64,000 nucleotides of DNA from Bacillus sp. X1(2014) (GCF_007678255.1 NZ_VEED01000012.1:62001-126000); one strand, 5' to 3'. Shown: positions 1-9,114, numbered from the stretch's first letter. The notes: generated from the letters alone by a model not told the origin. Made by a program: numbers and translations.

Positions 1-1600
1 CCACTTGATCTATTTTTGAAACAAAGGTTGCGCTGTCCAATTCATATACTTTTAATGATTTTAGGGATACTTCTCCACCGGTTGTGTAAAGTGCAAGAGA
101 TTGATTGTTAGTATTAGGGAAGAATTGATCCGTCATCACAACACGGCCATCTTGACCAAATACTTCAACAGATGCCTTGTCAACAATCAGATGGAGTTTA
201 ACGGTTTGATTACTGGCATTTAACGGTGCTTCATGTTTTGCAGCAAAGTTGCCATTGAAACTTGATTCACCAGCATTGGAACGGTCAACAAACAAGTTTT
301 TATTGCCAATATCGTAACCAATCTTTGTTTCCCCGCTATCGCCCTTTCGAACTTTAAAACCAAACTCCGTTGCTGTCACCGAATTCAAATCAAATTCCGC
401 CATAATCTCAAAGGTATCTCCTGATACGTTCGAAAGCAGATTTTCTCCCGGAGTTAGCACTTTATTTTCAAATACTTGTGGCGTTCCCCTCAGACTTTCT
501 AACTCTTTTACAGATTTCTGTGTAAGGCGAATTCCTTCCCCATCAACAGTTGATAAGCCAAGTTCACGCGGAATCGACATCGTTCCTCTGAATGAGGATG
601 TTGGAATGTCCTGCCCATATTTCCAATTATTCATCCACCCGAGCCATAAACGGCGTCCCTCAGGAACATCACTCCATGAAACAGCTGCATAAAAATCAGC
701 CCCATAATCGGCCCATAGGACTTTACTCGGATCATTGGCATTGGTGAAGGTTTTCCCATCAAAATCACCAATAAAATACTGCATCCCTGAACCGCCGGCA
801 GGGGCCCCTTCACTGATACTGACAGCTAATACCCACTTCTTCTTAGTTGGATCTCCATCAACCGGAAGGGCAAATAAATCCGGACATTCCCATGTTCCCT
901 TATGGGAGCCGTCTTGGTTTCCAAATTCACTTACTTTCGTCCACTTTTTTAAATCTGGCGATTGATAAAAATAAACCCGGTCACCAGCTGAAATTACCAT
1001 AATCCACTTTTTTGTTTCATCATACCAAAATACCTTTGGGTCCCGGAAAACATCAATCCCCTCTGGCATAGGGATAATTGGATTACCATCATACTTCGTC
1101 CAAGTACGGCCCTTATCGTTGCTGTAAGCTAAACTTTGAACTTGATGACCACCTTTTTCCTGAGTAAATACAGCAACCAGCGGCGGTTTAGAGTCTTTTC
1201 CAAATCCAGTCGTATTGTTCCAATCCACAACTGCACTCCCTGACCAGATAAAACCTGTTTCATCTGGATAAAGACCGATCGGCAGGTATTCCCAATTGAC
1301 CAAGTCTTTACTTACCGCATGTCCCCAATACATCGGTCCCCACTTTGATTCAGTAGGATTATGCTGATAAAACAGATGATACTCCCCATCGTAATACACC
1401 ATGCCGTTGGGATCATTCATCCAGTTTTTTTCCGGAGAAAAATGAAATTTGGACCGATATGGTTCATTTTCGCCATCAACAGTCGAAATCGATGTTTCAC
1501 CTGTTTCGGCTTTACTAGAAACAGTGGGCATAAATATTGAAATAATTAAAGAAAAAATGACCACAACCGATATTCCTTGATTTTTTAATCTTTGCTTCAA
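1..1600 (-). CDS. Secreted GH32 levanase/exo-fructosidase (C-terminus beyond window)
   Basis: The gene hydrolyses fructans such as levan, inulin or sucrose outside the cell. It starts at a TTG (1600) nine bases after a strong GGAGGGG site; there is no ATG start, and 533 codons are present before the window edge. Residues 1-31 form a signal peptide (hydrophobic VVVIFSLIISIF core, then SSKA). The GH32 propeller begins near residue 50 with the nucleophile motif WMNDPNG (Asp63), followed by the FRDPK stabiliser motif and the WECPD acid/base motif. A beta-sandwich ending in VSLKSLKVYELDS follows. The frame stays open past the sandwich, so an extra C-terminal domain, as in SacC-type levanases, is likely. 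It is the last visible gene of operon 1. A cre-like site and a stem-loop lie just upstream. Family assignment is sure; levan versus inulin preference is inferred. Confidence 0.9.
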   Translation of the reverse strand, partial: MKQRLKNQGISVVVIFSLIISIFMPTVSSKAETGETSISTVDGENEPYRSKFHFSPEKNWMNDPNGMVYYDGEYHLFYQHNPTESKWGPMYWGHAVSKDLVNWEYLPIGLYPDETGFIWSGSAVVDWNNTTGFGKDSKPPLVAVFTQEKGGHQVQSLAYSNDKGRTWTKYDGNPIIPMPEGIDVFRDPKVFWYDETKKWIMVISAGDRVYFYQSPDLKKWTKVSEFGNQDGSHKGTWECPDLFALPVDGDPTKKKWVLAVSISEGAPAGGSGMQYFIGDFDGKTFTNANDPSKVLWADYGADFYAAVSWSDVPEGRRLWLGWMNNWKYGQDIPTSSFRGTMSIPRELGLSTVDGEGIRLTQKSVKELESLRGTPQVFENKVLTPGENLLSNVSGDTFEIMAEFDLNSVTATEFGFKVRKGDSGETKIGYDIGNKNLFVDRSNAGESSFNGNFAAKHEAPLNASNQTVKLHLIVDKASVEVFGQDGRVVMTDQFFPNTNNQSLALYTTGGEVSLKSLKVYELDSATFVSKIDQV

Positions 1601-1646
1601 CCCTGTTCCCCTCCAACATTTATTTATCACTACTATCCAAGCAATT

Positions 1647-1660
1647 AGAAGGCGCTTACA
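1647..1660 (-). promoter_or_regulatory. cre-like site upstream of levanase gene
   Basis: AGAAGGCGCTTACA differs at two positions from the CcpA site form TGAAAGCGCTTACA. It sits 47 bases upstream of the levanase TTG start, in the gap after the YesL-like gene. It would allow catabolite repression of the secreted enzyme. Assignment rests on sequence resemblance only. Confidence 0.4.
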
Positions 1661-1677
1661 AATCAACTTATAAGAAT

Positions 1678-1708
1678 GGGTGCTACTATGTATTGTTTAA
1701 GTGCACCC
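1678..1708 (-). other. Intercistronic stem-loop before levanase gene
   Basis: GGGTGC and GCACCC arms enclose an AT-rich loop between the YesL-like gene and the levanase gene. No strong U-tract follows on the minus strand, so this looks more like an mRNA-processing or stability hairpin than a terminator. Confidence 0.35.
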
Positions 1709-1726
1709 TAGAATAATTTTTAATCT

Positions 1727-2335
1727 TCAGTTTGTTCCCTTCATGTTTAACAACTGGTTAAACCATAATTGACATAAGTAATAAACTGCATATGCTGCGA
1801 GACTACCGATGATGAAAATCGTAGCTGGATAAAAGTAGAAAAGAGCAGTACCCGCCGCAACAATTATCAATAAAAGAATCGTTAAGACTGGGTTCATAAG
1901 GGAAAAGAGAAAGGCATTTCGAATAACGTGCTTAAAGCTTAGTTCAAAATGGACCATAATCGGAAATAGATAAATGGAGATCGAACTAAACAACAAAATG
2001 CCAATGACTAAGATGATATACAGAATGAGGTGACCAACAGAACTGCTTGGATCTATAAGCCTATAATCAAAATATAAGAAACAGGCAAGTACCGACCAAA
2101 TAATCGAGATAATAAAGCTTTGTTTGAAATTTCCTTTAAAAATTTTTAAAAAGCTTTTAAAAATACTTTCTGTTTCCTGTTGTAAAATGCGTTTGCGGAC
2201 AACGCCAAACATGGCTGCTGTTGCAGGAAAAAAGGTTATTAAGGGGAGCGAAGTAATGACCCATAGTAAATTTAAAAGAAATAAATCTACCATTGAATTC
2301 AAGGTATTAAATAATCTGTTGTTTAAACCATTCAT
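1727..2335 (-). CDS. YesL/DUF624 family membrane protein
   Basis: This is a small integral membrane protein of the DUF624 (YesL) family, found in carbohydrate operons next to ABC importers and glycosidases; its biochemical role is unknown. It shows about five hydrophobic segments, with the family-typical N-terminus (NRLFNTLNSMVDLFLLNLLW) followed by ITSLPLITFFPATAAM. The start is placed at the ATG at 2335, because the GGGGGA site abuts the earlier in-frame ATG (2344) but lies about nine bases from this one; the protein is then 202 residues. It lies 33 bases after the cytoplasmic GH32 gene, so the two are surely co-transcribed. A helper role in transport or export is inferred only from the recurring neighbourhood. 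Confidence 0.8.
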   Translation of the reverse strand: MNGLNNRLFNTLNSMVDLFLLNLLWVITSLPLITFFPATAAMFGVVRKRILQQETESIFKSFLKIFKGNFKQSFIISIIWSVLACFLYFDYRLIDPSSSVGHLILYIILVIGILLFSSISIYLFPIMVHFELSFKHVIRNAFLFSLMNPVLTILLLIIVAAGTALFYFYPATIFIIGSLAAYAVYYLCQLWFNQLLNMKGTN

Positions 2336-2368
2336 TAATTCCATTCCCCCTATTACCTTTTCACTACA

Positions 2369-3865
2369 TTATCGCCAAGTAGATTTTAACGAATAAAGCT
2401 CTAACGAGTGTAACTTAATTTCTCCATTATTTACATAGAGCTCCAATTGCTTATTTTCTTGATTTGGGAAGATTAAGTCCGTTATGACGGACTTTCCATT
2501 ATTTCCAAACAATTCTACAGACGACTGGTCAACAAAAACATGTAAAGTGATCTTATTATTTTCTGGTAGTAAATAGCACTCATGTTTTCCTGCGAAGGCA
2601 TCATGGAAAGCAGCCTCTCCCGAATTAGTTCGATCTATAAATAATGTTTGGTTTTCTACATCAAATCCAATAATTGTTTCTTCATTGGCTCCCTTACAAA
2701 CCTTGTACCCAAATTCCGTTGCGGTTCCAATTTCAAACTCCGCAATGATTTCGAATGTGTTACTATTCACATTTTCTAAAAGATTTTTACCGGGTACAAC
2801 CACTTCGTTTTGAATTACTATTTTTTCATCACGAATACCTTGTAACTCACGAACCGGTTTTTGTACAAGCCGAATCCCTTCTTCAGTTTTCTTTAACTCA
2901 AGTACTCTAGGAATCGTCATCGCACTTCGCCATTCTTTTGTAGGTGTAACATTTGCATATTGCCAGTTGCTCATCCAGCCAATATAAATCCTTCTTCCGT
3001 CTTCAGCTGGAACATCGGACCAGCTAACGCCCGCATAATTATCACGTCCATGATCAATCCAAAGGGTCGTTTCTGGTTTGTAATCATTGAAAAATGTTTT
3101 ACCATCAAAATCGCCAATAAAATATTGCGTTCTGGATCCTTCTTCATATTTTGGATCATTGCCAATGCTGACAAATAGCACCCATTTTTTCTGATTGGAA
3201 TCCCCATCAACAGTTAATTCAAAAAGGTCGGGACACTCCCAGACACCCTGATGTGAGCCATGTCCTTCTCCAAATTCACTCGTAAACTCCCATGATAGTA
3301 AATTTTTCGAAGTGTATATTCTAACGGTTTGACCTGCGGCTAATACCATGATCCATTGATTTGTTTCACGGTGCCAGAACACTTTGGGATCACGAAAATC
3401 TGTTATACTTTCTTCTTGCAGAACAGGGTTCCCCTTATATTTTATCCATGTACGCCCATTGTCTTTGCTATAGGCAAGACTCTGCCTTTGTCGTGGACGG
3501 TCCGAATCAGGGTATGTATCCGCATGGGTGAAAATTGCCACTAACCCTGATTTCCCTTCAAAGAAACCGCTTGTGTCGTTCCAATCCACGACTGCACTAC
3601 CCGAAAAAATCGTTCCATGCTCATCTGGTGCCAAACCAATCGGGAGGTGTTCCCAGTGAACAAGATCTTTACTTACCGCATGCCCCCAATGCATCGGACC
3701 CCATGTCGTTCCATCGGGATGATATTGATAAAATAAATGATATTCTTCGTTATAATACACCATCCCATTCGGGTCATTCATCCATTGGCGCTCCGGTGAG
3801 AAGTGATACTGCGGACGGTATTTTTCTGTATAATACTGTTTTTTTTCCAAGACGTTATTATTCAT
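2369..3865 (-). CDS. Cytoplasmic GH32 fructosidase (sucrose/oligofructoside hydrolase)
   Basis: This 498-residue GH32 enzyme hydrolyses beta-fructosidic bonds of imported sucrose or fructo-oligosaccharides. It has no signal peptide, so it acts in the cytosol on the ABC importer's substrate. The catalytic residues are visible: nucleophile Asp31 in WMNDPNG, stabiliser Asp159 in FRDP, and acid/base Glu210 in WECPD. The C-terminal beta-sandwich ends with VNNGEIKLHSLELYSL. WGPMHWGHAVSKDL resembles the levanase/exo-inulinase branch more than sucrose-6-phosphate hydrolase, which suits ABC rather than PTS uptake. It is a close paralogue of the 492-residue enzyme at 18040-19518. The upstream neighbour is an inserted Spo0E-like gene and the downstream one is the YesL-like gene. 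Exact substrate is not determinable here. Confidence 0.92.
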   Translation of the reverse strand: MNNNVLEKKQYYTEKYRPQYHFSPERQWMNDPNGMVYYNEEYHLFYQYHPDGTTWGPMHWGHAVSKDLVHWEHLPIGLAPDEHGTIFSGSAVVDWNDTSGFFEGKSGLVAIFTHADTYPDSDRPRQRQSLAYSKDNGRTWIKYKGNPVLQEESITDFRDPKVFWHRETNQWIMVLAAGQTVRIYTSKNLLSWEFTSEFGEGHGSHQGVWECPDLFELTVDGDSNQKKWVLFVSIGNDPKYEEGSRTQYFIGDFDGKTFFNDYKPETTLWIDHGRDNYAGVSWSDVPAEDGRRIYIGWMSNWQYANVTPTKEWRSAMTIPRVLELKKTEEGIRLVQKPVRELQGIRDEKIVIQNEVVVPGKNLLENVNSNTFEIIAEFEIGTATEFGYKVCKGANEETIIGFDVENQTLFIDRTNSGEAAFHDAFAGKHECYLLPENNKITLHVFVDQSSVELFGNNGKSVITDLIFPNQENKQLELYVNNGEIKLHSLELYSLKSTWR

Positions 3866-3940
3866 TTCTTACACTCTTCCTTTCCCAGGAATCCTTTTTT
3901 TAGACTTTGTTAAGGTTTGCTGTTGATTATTTCAGTTAAA

Positions 3941-4177
3941 CTATTTACTATGAGTAATATTTACAGGCTCAATCTTGTTTTCATCATAATAAAGAGTCTT
4001 TGCTGTTGATAAAGATTGAGAATGGTATATGATGTTTTGCAACATGATGATTTTTCCATCTAATTGCTGACTAATTTTTATTACACGTGGATCAGAAATG
4101 CCCTTCTTCTTTGCTAATTCGTACATACTCTGGCGAAATTCATCTATAGTCTCCCGTAAAGCTGATACAGTCCCCAT
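3941..4177 (-). CDS. Spo0E-like aspartyl-phosphate phosphatase
   Basis: This 78-residue protein carries the Spo0E family signature: a short antiparallel helix pair with SQQLDGKI (residues about 46-53), the conserved S-x-x-L-D core of phosphatases that dephosphorylate Spo0A~P. Family members are usually 50-90 residues. An AGGAAAT site precedes the ATG. It is oddly placed between the fructokinase gene (ending 4283) and the GH32 gene (starting 3865), in the same orientation, so it may be read through from the sugar promoter. The 105-base gap upstream is AT-rich and could hold its own promoter. If expressed with the fructan operon it would delay sporulation while fructan is being used; that is inference. 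The C-terminal 25 residues look non-conserved. Confidence 0.8.
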   Translation of the reverse strand: MGTVSALRETIDEFRQSMYELAKKKGISDPRVIKISQQLDGKIIMLQNIIYHSQSLSTAKTLYYDENKIEPVNITHSK

Positions 4178-4282
4178 TGATTTTATTTCCTTTCCACAGT
4201 TTATCGAATATTGTTAATATATAAAAACTAATCTATCTATATAAAACCAGCACAGACTTTTACCCTCCGCCCAAAATCAACA

Positions 4283-5254
4283 CTAGCCTTTAACAAAGCC
4301 TTTTTTTAAAAACCTTTCAACTTGCTCAATAGTTGGAATACTAGGAATCCCACCTTTTCCTTCTGTCGTTAGGGCACCGACTGCATTAGCAAAAGTGACG
4401 ATTTCTTCAATGTCTACTTCAGTTAAGTGATCTAGAGGTTTATTCATTTCAAGGATTTGAGATAGTGCACCACCCAAGAAGGCATCTCCTGCTCCCGTCG
4501 TATCGACAACGTTTACTTGATATCCTTCTTTACTGCCATAGAAGGTTTTGCTTCGGTAAAAACAGCCTTCGGATCCTAGTGTTACAAAAATAACTGCTGT
4601 ACCAAACTGTTCCTGTAAAACTTCCGTCCCTTTTACTACATCACAGTATCCCGTTAAAAATTCCAATTCTTCCTCAGAAATTTTCACAATATCTGCATAT
4701 TCAAATCCCACTAAAATCTGCCGCTTTGCATCATCAAGTGACCGCCATAAAGGAATTCGAAAATTAGGATCATAGGAAATCGTTACCTTATGCTTTTTGG
4801 CATATCCCAATGCAGTAAAAGTGGCTGACGCTGCCGGTTCATCAGTTAACGATATGGAACCGAAATGAAAGATGCGCGATTGTTTAATTGTATCTTCATT
4901 AATTTCAGCTTCCTCTAGCATGATATCGGCACCTGGATTTCGATAAAAGCTAAAAGAACGATCCCCTTTTTCATCTAAATGCACAAAGGCTAAGGTTGTA
5001 TTGACAGTTTTCGAGAATAAAAGATTGGTTGTATCAATCTTTTGGTCTACTAAGACACCCTTAAGCATCTGGCCAAATTGATCATGGCCCACTTTTCCGA
5101 TAAACGCGGTTTTCTTATTTAATCTTGAAAGTGCCACAAGGACATTGGCCGGCGCTCCGCCAGGGTTTGTTTCAAATAAACCATTCCCCTTTTCCGAATG
5201 ACCGGACGGAGTAAAATCAATTAATAACTCTCCTAAAGCCGTGACATCAAACAT
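4283..5254 (-). CDS. PfkB-family fructokinase
   Basis: This ribokinase-family sugar kinase (323 residues from the chosen ATG) most likely phosphorylates fructose released by the cytoplasmic GH32 enzyme, feeding fructose-6-phosphate to glycolysis. It shows the N-terminal GELLIDF strand, the substrate-site NPGGAPANVLVALSRL motif, and the PfkB signature with catalytic base DTTGAGDAFLGG near residues 246-257. The start is taken as the third ATG (5254), since the AGGA site lies eight to nine bases before it; ATGs at 5260 and 5263 are too close to it. A stem-loop (5287-5314) separates it from the binding-protein gene upstream. It is a paralogue of the kinase at 13029-14015. Fructose as substrate is inferred from family and context. 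Confidence 0.88.
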   Translation of the reverse strand: MFDVTALGELLIDFTPSGHSEKGNGLFETNPGGAPANVLVALSRLNKKTAFIGKVGHDQFGQMLKGVLVDQKIDTTNLLFSKTVNTTLAFVHLDEKGDRSFSFYRNPGADIMLEEAEINEDTIKQSRIFHFGSISLTDEPAASATFTALGYAKKHKVTISYDPNFRIPLWRSLDDAKRQILVGFEYADIVKISEEELEFLTGYCDVVKGTEVLQEQFGTAVIFVTLGSEGCFYRSKTFYGSKEGYQVNVVDTTGAGDAFLGGALSQILEMNKPLDHLTEVDIEEIVTFANAVGALTTEGKGGIPSIPTIEQVERFLKKGFVKG

Positions 5255-5286
5255 GTACATCATCCTATTTTGTATTTTTAAAAGGA

Positions 5287-5314
5287 AAGCCAGACACGAA
5301 AGGTTGTCTGGCTT
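5287..5314 (-). terminator. Intercistronic stem-loop/attenuator between SBP and fructokinase genes
   Basis: AAGCCAGACA and TGTCTGGCTT form a perfect 10-bp stem with an 8-base loop, then TTCCTTTT on the minus strand. Its place after the binding-protein gene suggests partial termination or 3' protection, giving more binding protein than kinase. Confidence 0.65.
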
Positions 5315-5324
5315 ATATTTAGAA

Positions 5325-6965
5325 TTATTGCTTGTTATAGCGGTCTAATCCTTTTTGGTAAACTTTCATTAATTTATCAAGACCCATATCATTTAATTGC
5401 TTTACATAAGCATCCCATTCTTTTTCAATTCCGCCCTCGACCAACCATTGCGCTTCTTTTTGCTTCACAAACGCCTTAATTTCCGGCTCAATGGTATTAA
5501 TCACTTCAAGTTCTTTAGGGCTAAAGAAGATCGCTGGATAGTTTTCTTGTACCATATGCGGTTTATAATACTGGTCTAGAATTTGTAATCTTTCTTTCGC
5601 TCTTGGCTCCATGTCTACCACTTTGCCAAAGTGCTCCTTTAAGACTACAAACGGACCGCCCGGAGCAACCTTTTGACGTAATTCACCCATTGCTACGCCT
5701 GCTGGAAGCTCTTTATTGACTAACATGCCATTCGCATCTTCCTCGTATATTTCACCGATTGGGCCCCAGTTGATTTGCGCAGACATCTTTGGCTCATACA
5801 ACTGGTCAACCCAGCGCATCGTAATCTCAGGGTTCTTATTTGCTGAGGTAATCACAAAGGCATCTCTTCCATACTCAGAATAGTTTGAACGTCCAATGAC
5901 AACTTTGCCATCTTTCCCTTTTAATGGAGGCAATACGACGTAATCTTTTACTCGATCGGTACCCACTACTTCCGTATTTTCCCACCAAATAAACGAGCCT
6001 AGTGTTGGATCTTGGGTTTTCCCTTTGGCAAATAACTGTTCCGTCTTTTGGGTTACAACCTCAGGGTCAATTAAACCTTCTTTTACCCAGCTGTTATAAT
6101 AATTAATTGCTTCTTTAAACTCTGGCTGAACCGCTGCATAAAGGACTTTTCCATCTCTTACAATACGGTGGTCTGCTTCAAATGGAGCATCCGGCAATCC
6201 GAATAAACCAATTAAATCTCCTTCATTACCGCACCAGCCGTTATACCAGAAAGTCAGCCCAATTTCATCTTTCTTACCGTTTCCGTTCGCATCCTTTTCG
6301 ACAAATGCTTTTAACACATCATGATATTCTTCTAATGTCGTTGGCATTTGCAGACCCAGTTTATCTAACCATGTTTTATTTATGAACATAATGTTAGGCA
6401 TTCCGATTAAATCCATTTCTTCTGCACGCGGCAGGGAATAAATATGTCCATCCGGTGCTGTTACAACTTTTTTCAAGTCTGGTCTTTGTTCAAATAATTT
6501 TTTTAAATTCGGGGCATATTCGTCAATTAAATCCTCTAATGGGACAATGGTACCATTCTGGCCATTTTGTACAAGATCATTATCGGTAAAGCCTGACGCA
6601 TAGAACGCATCTGGCAGGTCGCCACTTGCCAGCATTAAGTTTTTCTTTTCTTGGTATCCATCACCTGGTATATTATTCCATTTAATTTTAACGTTTGTTG
6701 CTTTTTGAAGTCGATCAAAAATCACCATTTTGGAATAGTCGGGTGCGAGAGCTGCCTTTGGTGAAACAATGTTTAGCGTTACTTGTTTGTCGACAATCGG
6801 TAAACCTGTTTTATGAAAGGCAGCATCTGCTTTTTTATCGGAACTAGCTGAATCATTGTTTGAGCAGCCAGTTAATGCTAATGAAGCACTTAATCCTAAA
6901 ACCAACGCCATTGCCATGCTCTTTTTCTTGTTTTTCTGGACATTTTTCCTGATTGATCGAATCAT
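5325..6965 (-). CDS. Lipoprotein sugar-binding protein of ABC importer (operon 1)
   Basis: This is the extracellular solute-binding component (546 residues) of the operon 1 importer, anchored to the membrane by lipid. The start is the ATG at 6965, preceded by a GAGGGGG site, rather than the upstream in-frame ATG at 7010, which lacks one. The signal sequence has basic residues (RKNVQKNKKKS), a hydrophobic core and the lipobox LTGC; mature protein starts at that Cys. The size and motifs (ASGDLPDAFYASGF, GMPNIMFINKTWLDKLGL) place it with the long LipO/YtcQ-type binding proteins that pair with LplB and LplC/YtcP permeases. It is paralogous to the protein at 19702-21318. Substrate is presumed to be sucrose or fructo-oligosaccharides from the neighbouring GH32 genes. 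Confidence 0.9.
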   Translation of the reverse strand: MIRSIRKNVQKNKKKSMAMALVLGLSASLALTGCSNNDSASSDKKADAAFHKTGLPIVDKQVTLNIVSPKAALAPDYSKMVIFDRLQKATNVKIKWNNIPGDGYQEKKNLMLASGDLPDAFYASGFTDNDLVQNGQNGTIVPLEDLIDEYAPNLKKLFEQRPDLKKVVTAPDGHIYSLPRAEEMDLIGMPNIMFINKTWLDKLGLQMPTTLEEYHDVLKAFVEKDANGNGKKDEIGLTFWYNGWCGNEGDLIGLFGLPDAPFEADHRIVRDGKVLYAAVQPEFKEAINYYNSWVKEGLIDPEVVTQKTEQLFAKGKTQDPTLGSFIWWENTEVVGTDRVKDYVVLPPLKGKDGKVVIGRSNYSEYGRDAFVITSANKNPEITMRWVDQLYEPKMSAQINWGPIGEIYEEDANGMLVNKELPAGVAMGELRQKVAPGGPFVVLKEHFGKVVDMEPRAKERLQILDQYYKPHMVQENYPAIFFSPKELEVINTIEPEIKAFVKQKEAQWLVEGGIEKEWDAYVKQLNDMGLDKLMKVYQKGLDRYNKQ

Positions 6966-7049
6966 TTGTTTTTCCCCCTCTAGGATATTAATTGGATGGT
7001 AAACAATCAATTACGTCTACCATCACCCCCTTAATGCTGATCATTACTA

Positions 7050-7964
7050 TTAACCTTTAATTCCGCCAATCATAACACCTTTTACAAAGTACTTCTGGAC
7101 AAATGGATAGACGATTAAAAGCGGTATGGAAGCTACAATAATGACACCGTACTTAATTAGCTCAGACACTCTTTGTTTTGCTGCTAGTGAGTCCAAATCA
7201 CTGATCATCATCGTCGAGCTCTGATTTTGAATTAAGATATTTCGTAAAATTAATTGCAATGGATATAAGTTTTCATTATTCAAATAGATTAACGCATCGA
7301 AATAGGAGTTCCAGTGCCCTACTGCATAAAATAGGACCATAACAGCCACAATCGGTTTTGATAAAGGAAGGACAATTTTCCAGAAGAATTTCACATCCGA
7401 GCAACCATCTATTCGTGCTGCTTCTAATAACTCATTAGGAATAGAAGACTCAAAAAACGTTTTGGCCACAATGACGTTCCATACCGCAACAGCTTTTGGA
7501 AGGATTAGCGCCCACATAGTGTTAAGCAAACCAAGATTCTTAACAACCAGGTATGTAGGAATTAATCCGCCTGAGAAAAACATTGTCATGAGGAATAAAA
7601 ACATAATCACATTTCTTCCATATAAATCTTTTCTTGATAATGCATAGGCAGCCATTAAGGTAAAAGAAACGTTTACAATCGTACCAACCACCGTATAGAT
7701 GATGGAGTTCTTATAGCCCAGCCAAATCTTGCTGTCTCCAAAGATTCTCTGATACCCTTCCAGGGTCAGCTCTTTGGGTAATAGCCATACCTTTCCTTCG
7801 TAAATCATGTTTGGGTCACTGATAGAGGCAATTACAATAAAGTACAATGGATACACTACCAATAGTAAGATGATCGCGACCAGAAAAAAGTTAATAATAT
7901 CAAAGACCTTATCTTCCTTCGATTTTCTTGTCATTCTCTTATTCTTTAAAGCTAATATACTCAT
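7050..7964 (-). CDS. ABC sugar importer permease, LplC/YtcP type (operon 1)
   Basis: This is one of two membrane subunits of the operon 1 carbohydrate importer (304 residues). It has about six transmembrane segments and the cytoplasmic EAA loop, visible as LLEAARIDGCSDVKFFWKIVLPLSKP, where the ATPase docks. The C-terminus (YFVKGVMIGGIKG) is characteristic of the LplC/YtcP branch. A GGAGGTG site precedes the ATG. It lies 18 bases after the partner permease gene and 84 bases before the binding-protein gene. No ATPase gene accompanies the set, so a shared MsmX-like ATPase encoded elsewhere is expected. Confidence 0.92.
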   Translation of the reverse strand: MSILALKNKRMTRKSKEDKVFDIINFFLVAIILLLVVYPLYFIVIASISDPNMIYEGKVWLLPKELTLEGYQRIFGDSKIWLGYKNSIIYTVVGTIVNVSFTLMAAYALSRKDLYGRNVIMFLFLMTMFFSGGLIPTYLVVKNLGLLNTMWALILPKAVAVWNVIVAKTFFESSIPNELLEAARIDGCSDVKFFWKIVLPLSKPIVAVMVLFYAVGHWNSYFDALIYLNNENLYPLQLILRNILIQNQSSTMMISDLDSLAAKQRVSELIKYGVIIVASIPLLIVYPFVQKYFVKGVMIGGIKG

Positions 7965-7982
7965 TTATGCTGCACCTCCTTA

Positions 7983-8939
7983 TTACCATAATCCTGTTCC
8001 AGATAATTTTTTTGCAAACTTATTTACTAAGACTAATAAAACTAAGTTAATCACTGAATTAAACAATCCTACTGCGGCAGCAAAACTATATTGCGCCTGC
8101 TGTAACCCCATCTTATAAACATAGGTTGGGATAATCTCTGCTGCCGGCTGGTTCATTGGCGTTTGTAACAGGTAGGCCTTTTCAAAACCAATATTCATAA
8201 TGTTACCAACATTTAGAATTAATAGAATAACAGCCGTTGGCATAATCGCCGGAATATCCACATGAAAAATACGCTGCCACTTATTTGCTCCATCCATTAC
8301 CGCAGCCTCATGCAGTTCAGGGCTGACTCCTGCAAGTGCTGCTAGATATATAATCGCAGCCCATCCGGTTTCTTGCCAAACGCCTGAGGCAATATATAAT
8401 GGTTTAAACCAATCAGGTTTTGCCATAAACGAAATCGGATCACCGCCAAAAATCAGGATTAAGTTATTAATAAGACCATTGTTTGAAAAGAAGACATAAA
8501 TCATACCCGCTAAAACAACTACTGATATAAAATGCGGCGCATAAACAACTGTTTGAACAAAACGTTTGTACTTATCACTTCTAATTTGGTTCATCATGAG
8601 AGCTAGAAAAATGGGAAGCGGAAAACCAACGATTAGTTGTATAATGCTAAGACCAAGAGTATTTTTAATCAGGCTCCAAAATTGATAGGAGTCGAAAAAT
8701 CTCTCAAAATGTTTAAATCCAACCCACGGACTTCCCATAATTCCTTTTGTTGCAATAAAATCTTTAAATGCAATTAATACTCCATACATCGGGACATAAT
8801 GGAAAACAATAAAATAAACTAAAGCGGGTAAAAGAAATAAATAGAGCTGATAATTACTCAAGATTTTTTTTAGTTTTGATGCTTTTCTTACTTGGATGGG
8901 TGAATCGATGATCGGATTTGCCTTCCTTGCCACTTCCAT
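7983..8939 (-). CDS. ABC sugar importer permease, LplB/YteP type (operon 1)
   Basis: This is the partner permease (318 residues) and first gene of operon 1. Residues 30-50 start the first membrane helix after a basic cytoplasmic tail. The EAA loop reads HEAAVMDGANKWQRIFHVDIP. The C-terminal NLVLLVLVNKFAKKLSGTGLW is typical of LplB-type proteins. The promoter region upstream (8940-9240) contains three GAAACGTTTC operators, so the LacI-family regulator encoded just upstream most likely represses this operon in the absence of inducer. Confidence 0.92.
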   Translation of the reverse strand: MEVARKANPIIDSPIQVRKASKLKKILSNYQLYLFLLPALVYFIVFHYVPMYGVLIAFKDFIATKGIMGSPWVGFKHFERFFDSYQFWSLIKNTLGLSIIQLIVGFPLPIFLALMMNQIRSDKYKRFVQTVVYAPHFISVVVLAGMIYVFFSNNGLINNLILIFGGDPISFMAKPDWFKPLYIASGVWQETGWAAIIYLAALAGVSPELHEAAVMDGANKWQRIFHVDIPAIMPTAVILLILNVGNIMNIGFEKAYLLQTPMNQPAAEIIPTYVYKMGLQQAQYSFAAAVGLFNSVINLVLLVLVNKFAKKLSGTGLW

Positions 8940-8989
8940 ATTCTTGCCTCACTTTCAACAATGTTTTTTTGTTTTGTCTAACATTTCAA

Positions 8990-9004
8990 TTGAAACGTTT
9001 CCAA
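8990..9004. promoter_or_regulatory. LacI-family operator O1
   Basis: TTGAAACGTTTCCAA has the palindromic core GAAACGTTTC. It lies 51 bases upstream of the operon 1 permease start. It is the first of three near-identical sites spaced 105 and 102 bases, all on the same face of a repeated unit. Such sequences are classic LacI/GalR-family or CcpA-type half-site pairs; the adjacent lacI-type gene is the natural candidate regulator. Confidence 0.8.
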
Positions 9005-9094
9005 CAATAGCTAAAAAATTTTGTGTTATCTAAACCGTTTCTTCCTTTCTTTACATCATAGGTATTTCGATAAATCTCTTACTTGAATGCTTCA
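9005..9094 (-). pseudogene. Decayed copy of the lacI 3' end (repeat unit 1)
   Basis: On the minus strand this stretch aligns by eye with the last codons of the LacI gene: GAGATTTATCGAAATACCTA corresponds to the end of EQEIYRIPV, followed by a degraded version of MYREGETT and the stop. It contains an in-frame stop and frameshifts. It is one unit of an operator plus lacI-tail duplication. Confidence 0.65.
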
Positions 9095-9109
9095 TTGAAA
9101 CGTTTCCAA
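9095..9109. promoter_or_regulatory. LacI-family operator O2
   Basis: TTGAAACGTTTCCAA is identical to O1 and lies 105 bases from it. It sits between the two decayed lacI-tail copies. Confidence 0.8.
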
Positions 9110-9114
9110 AGGGA

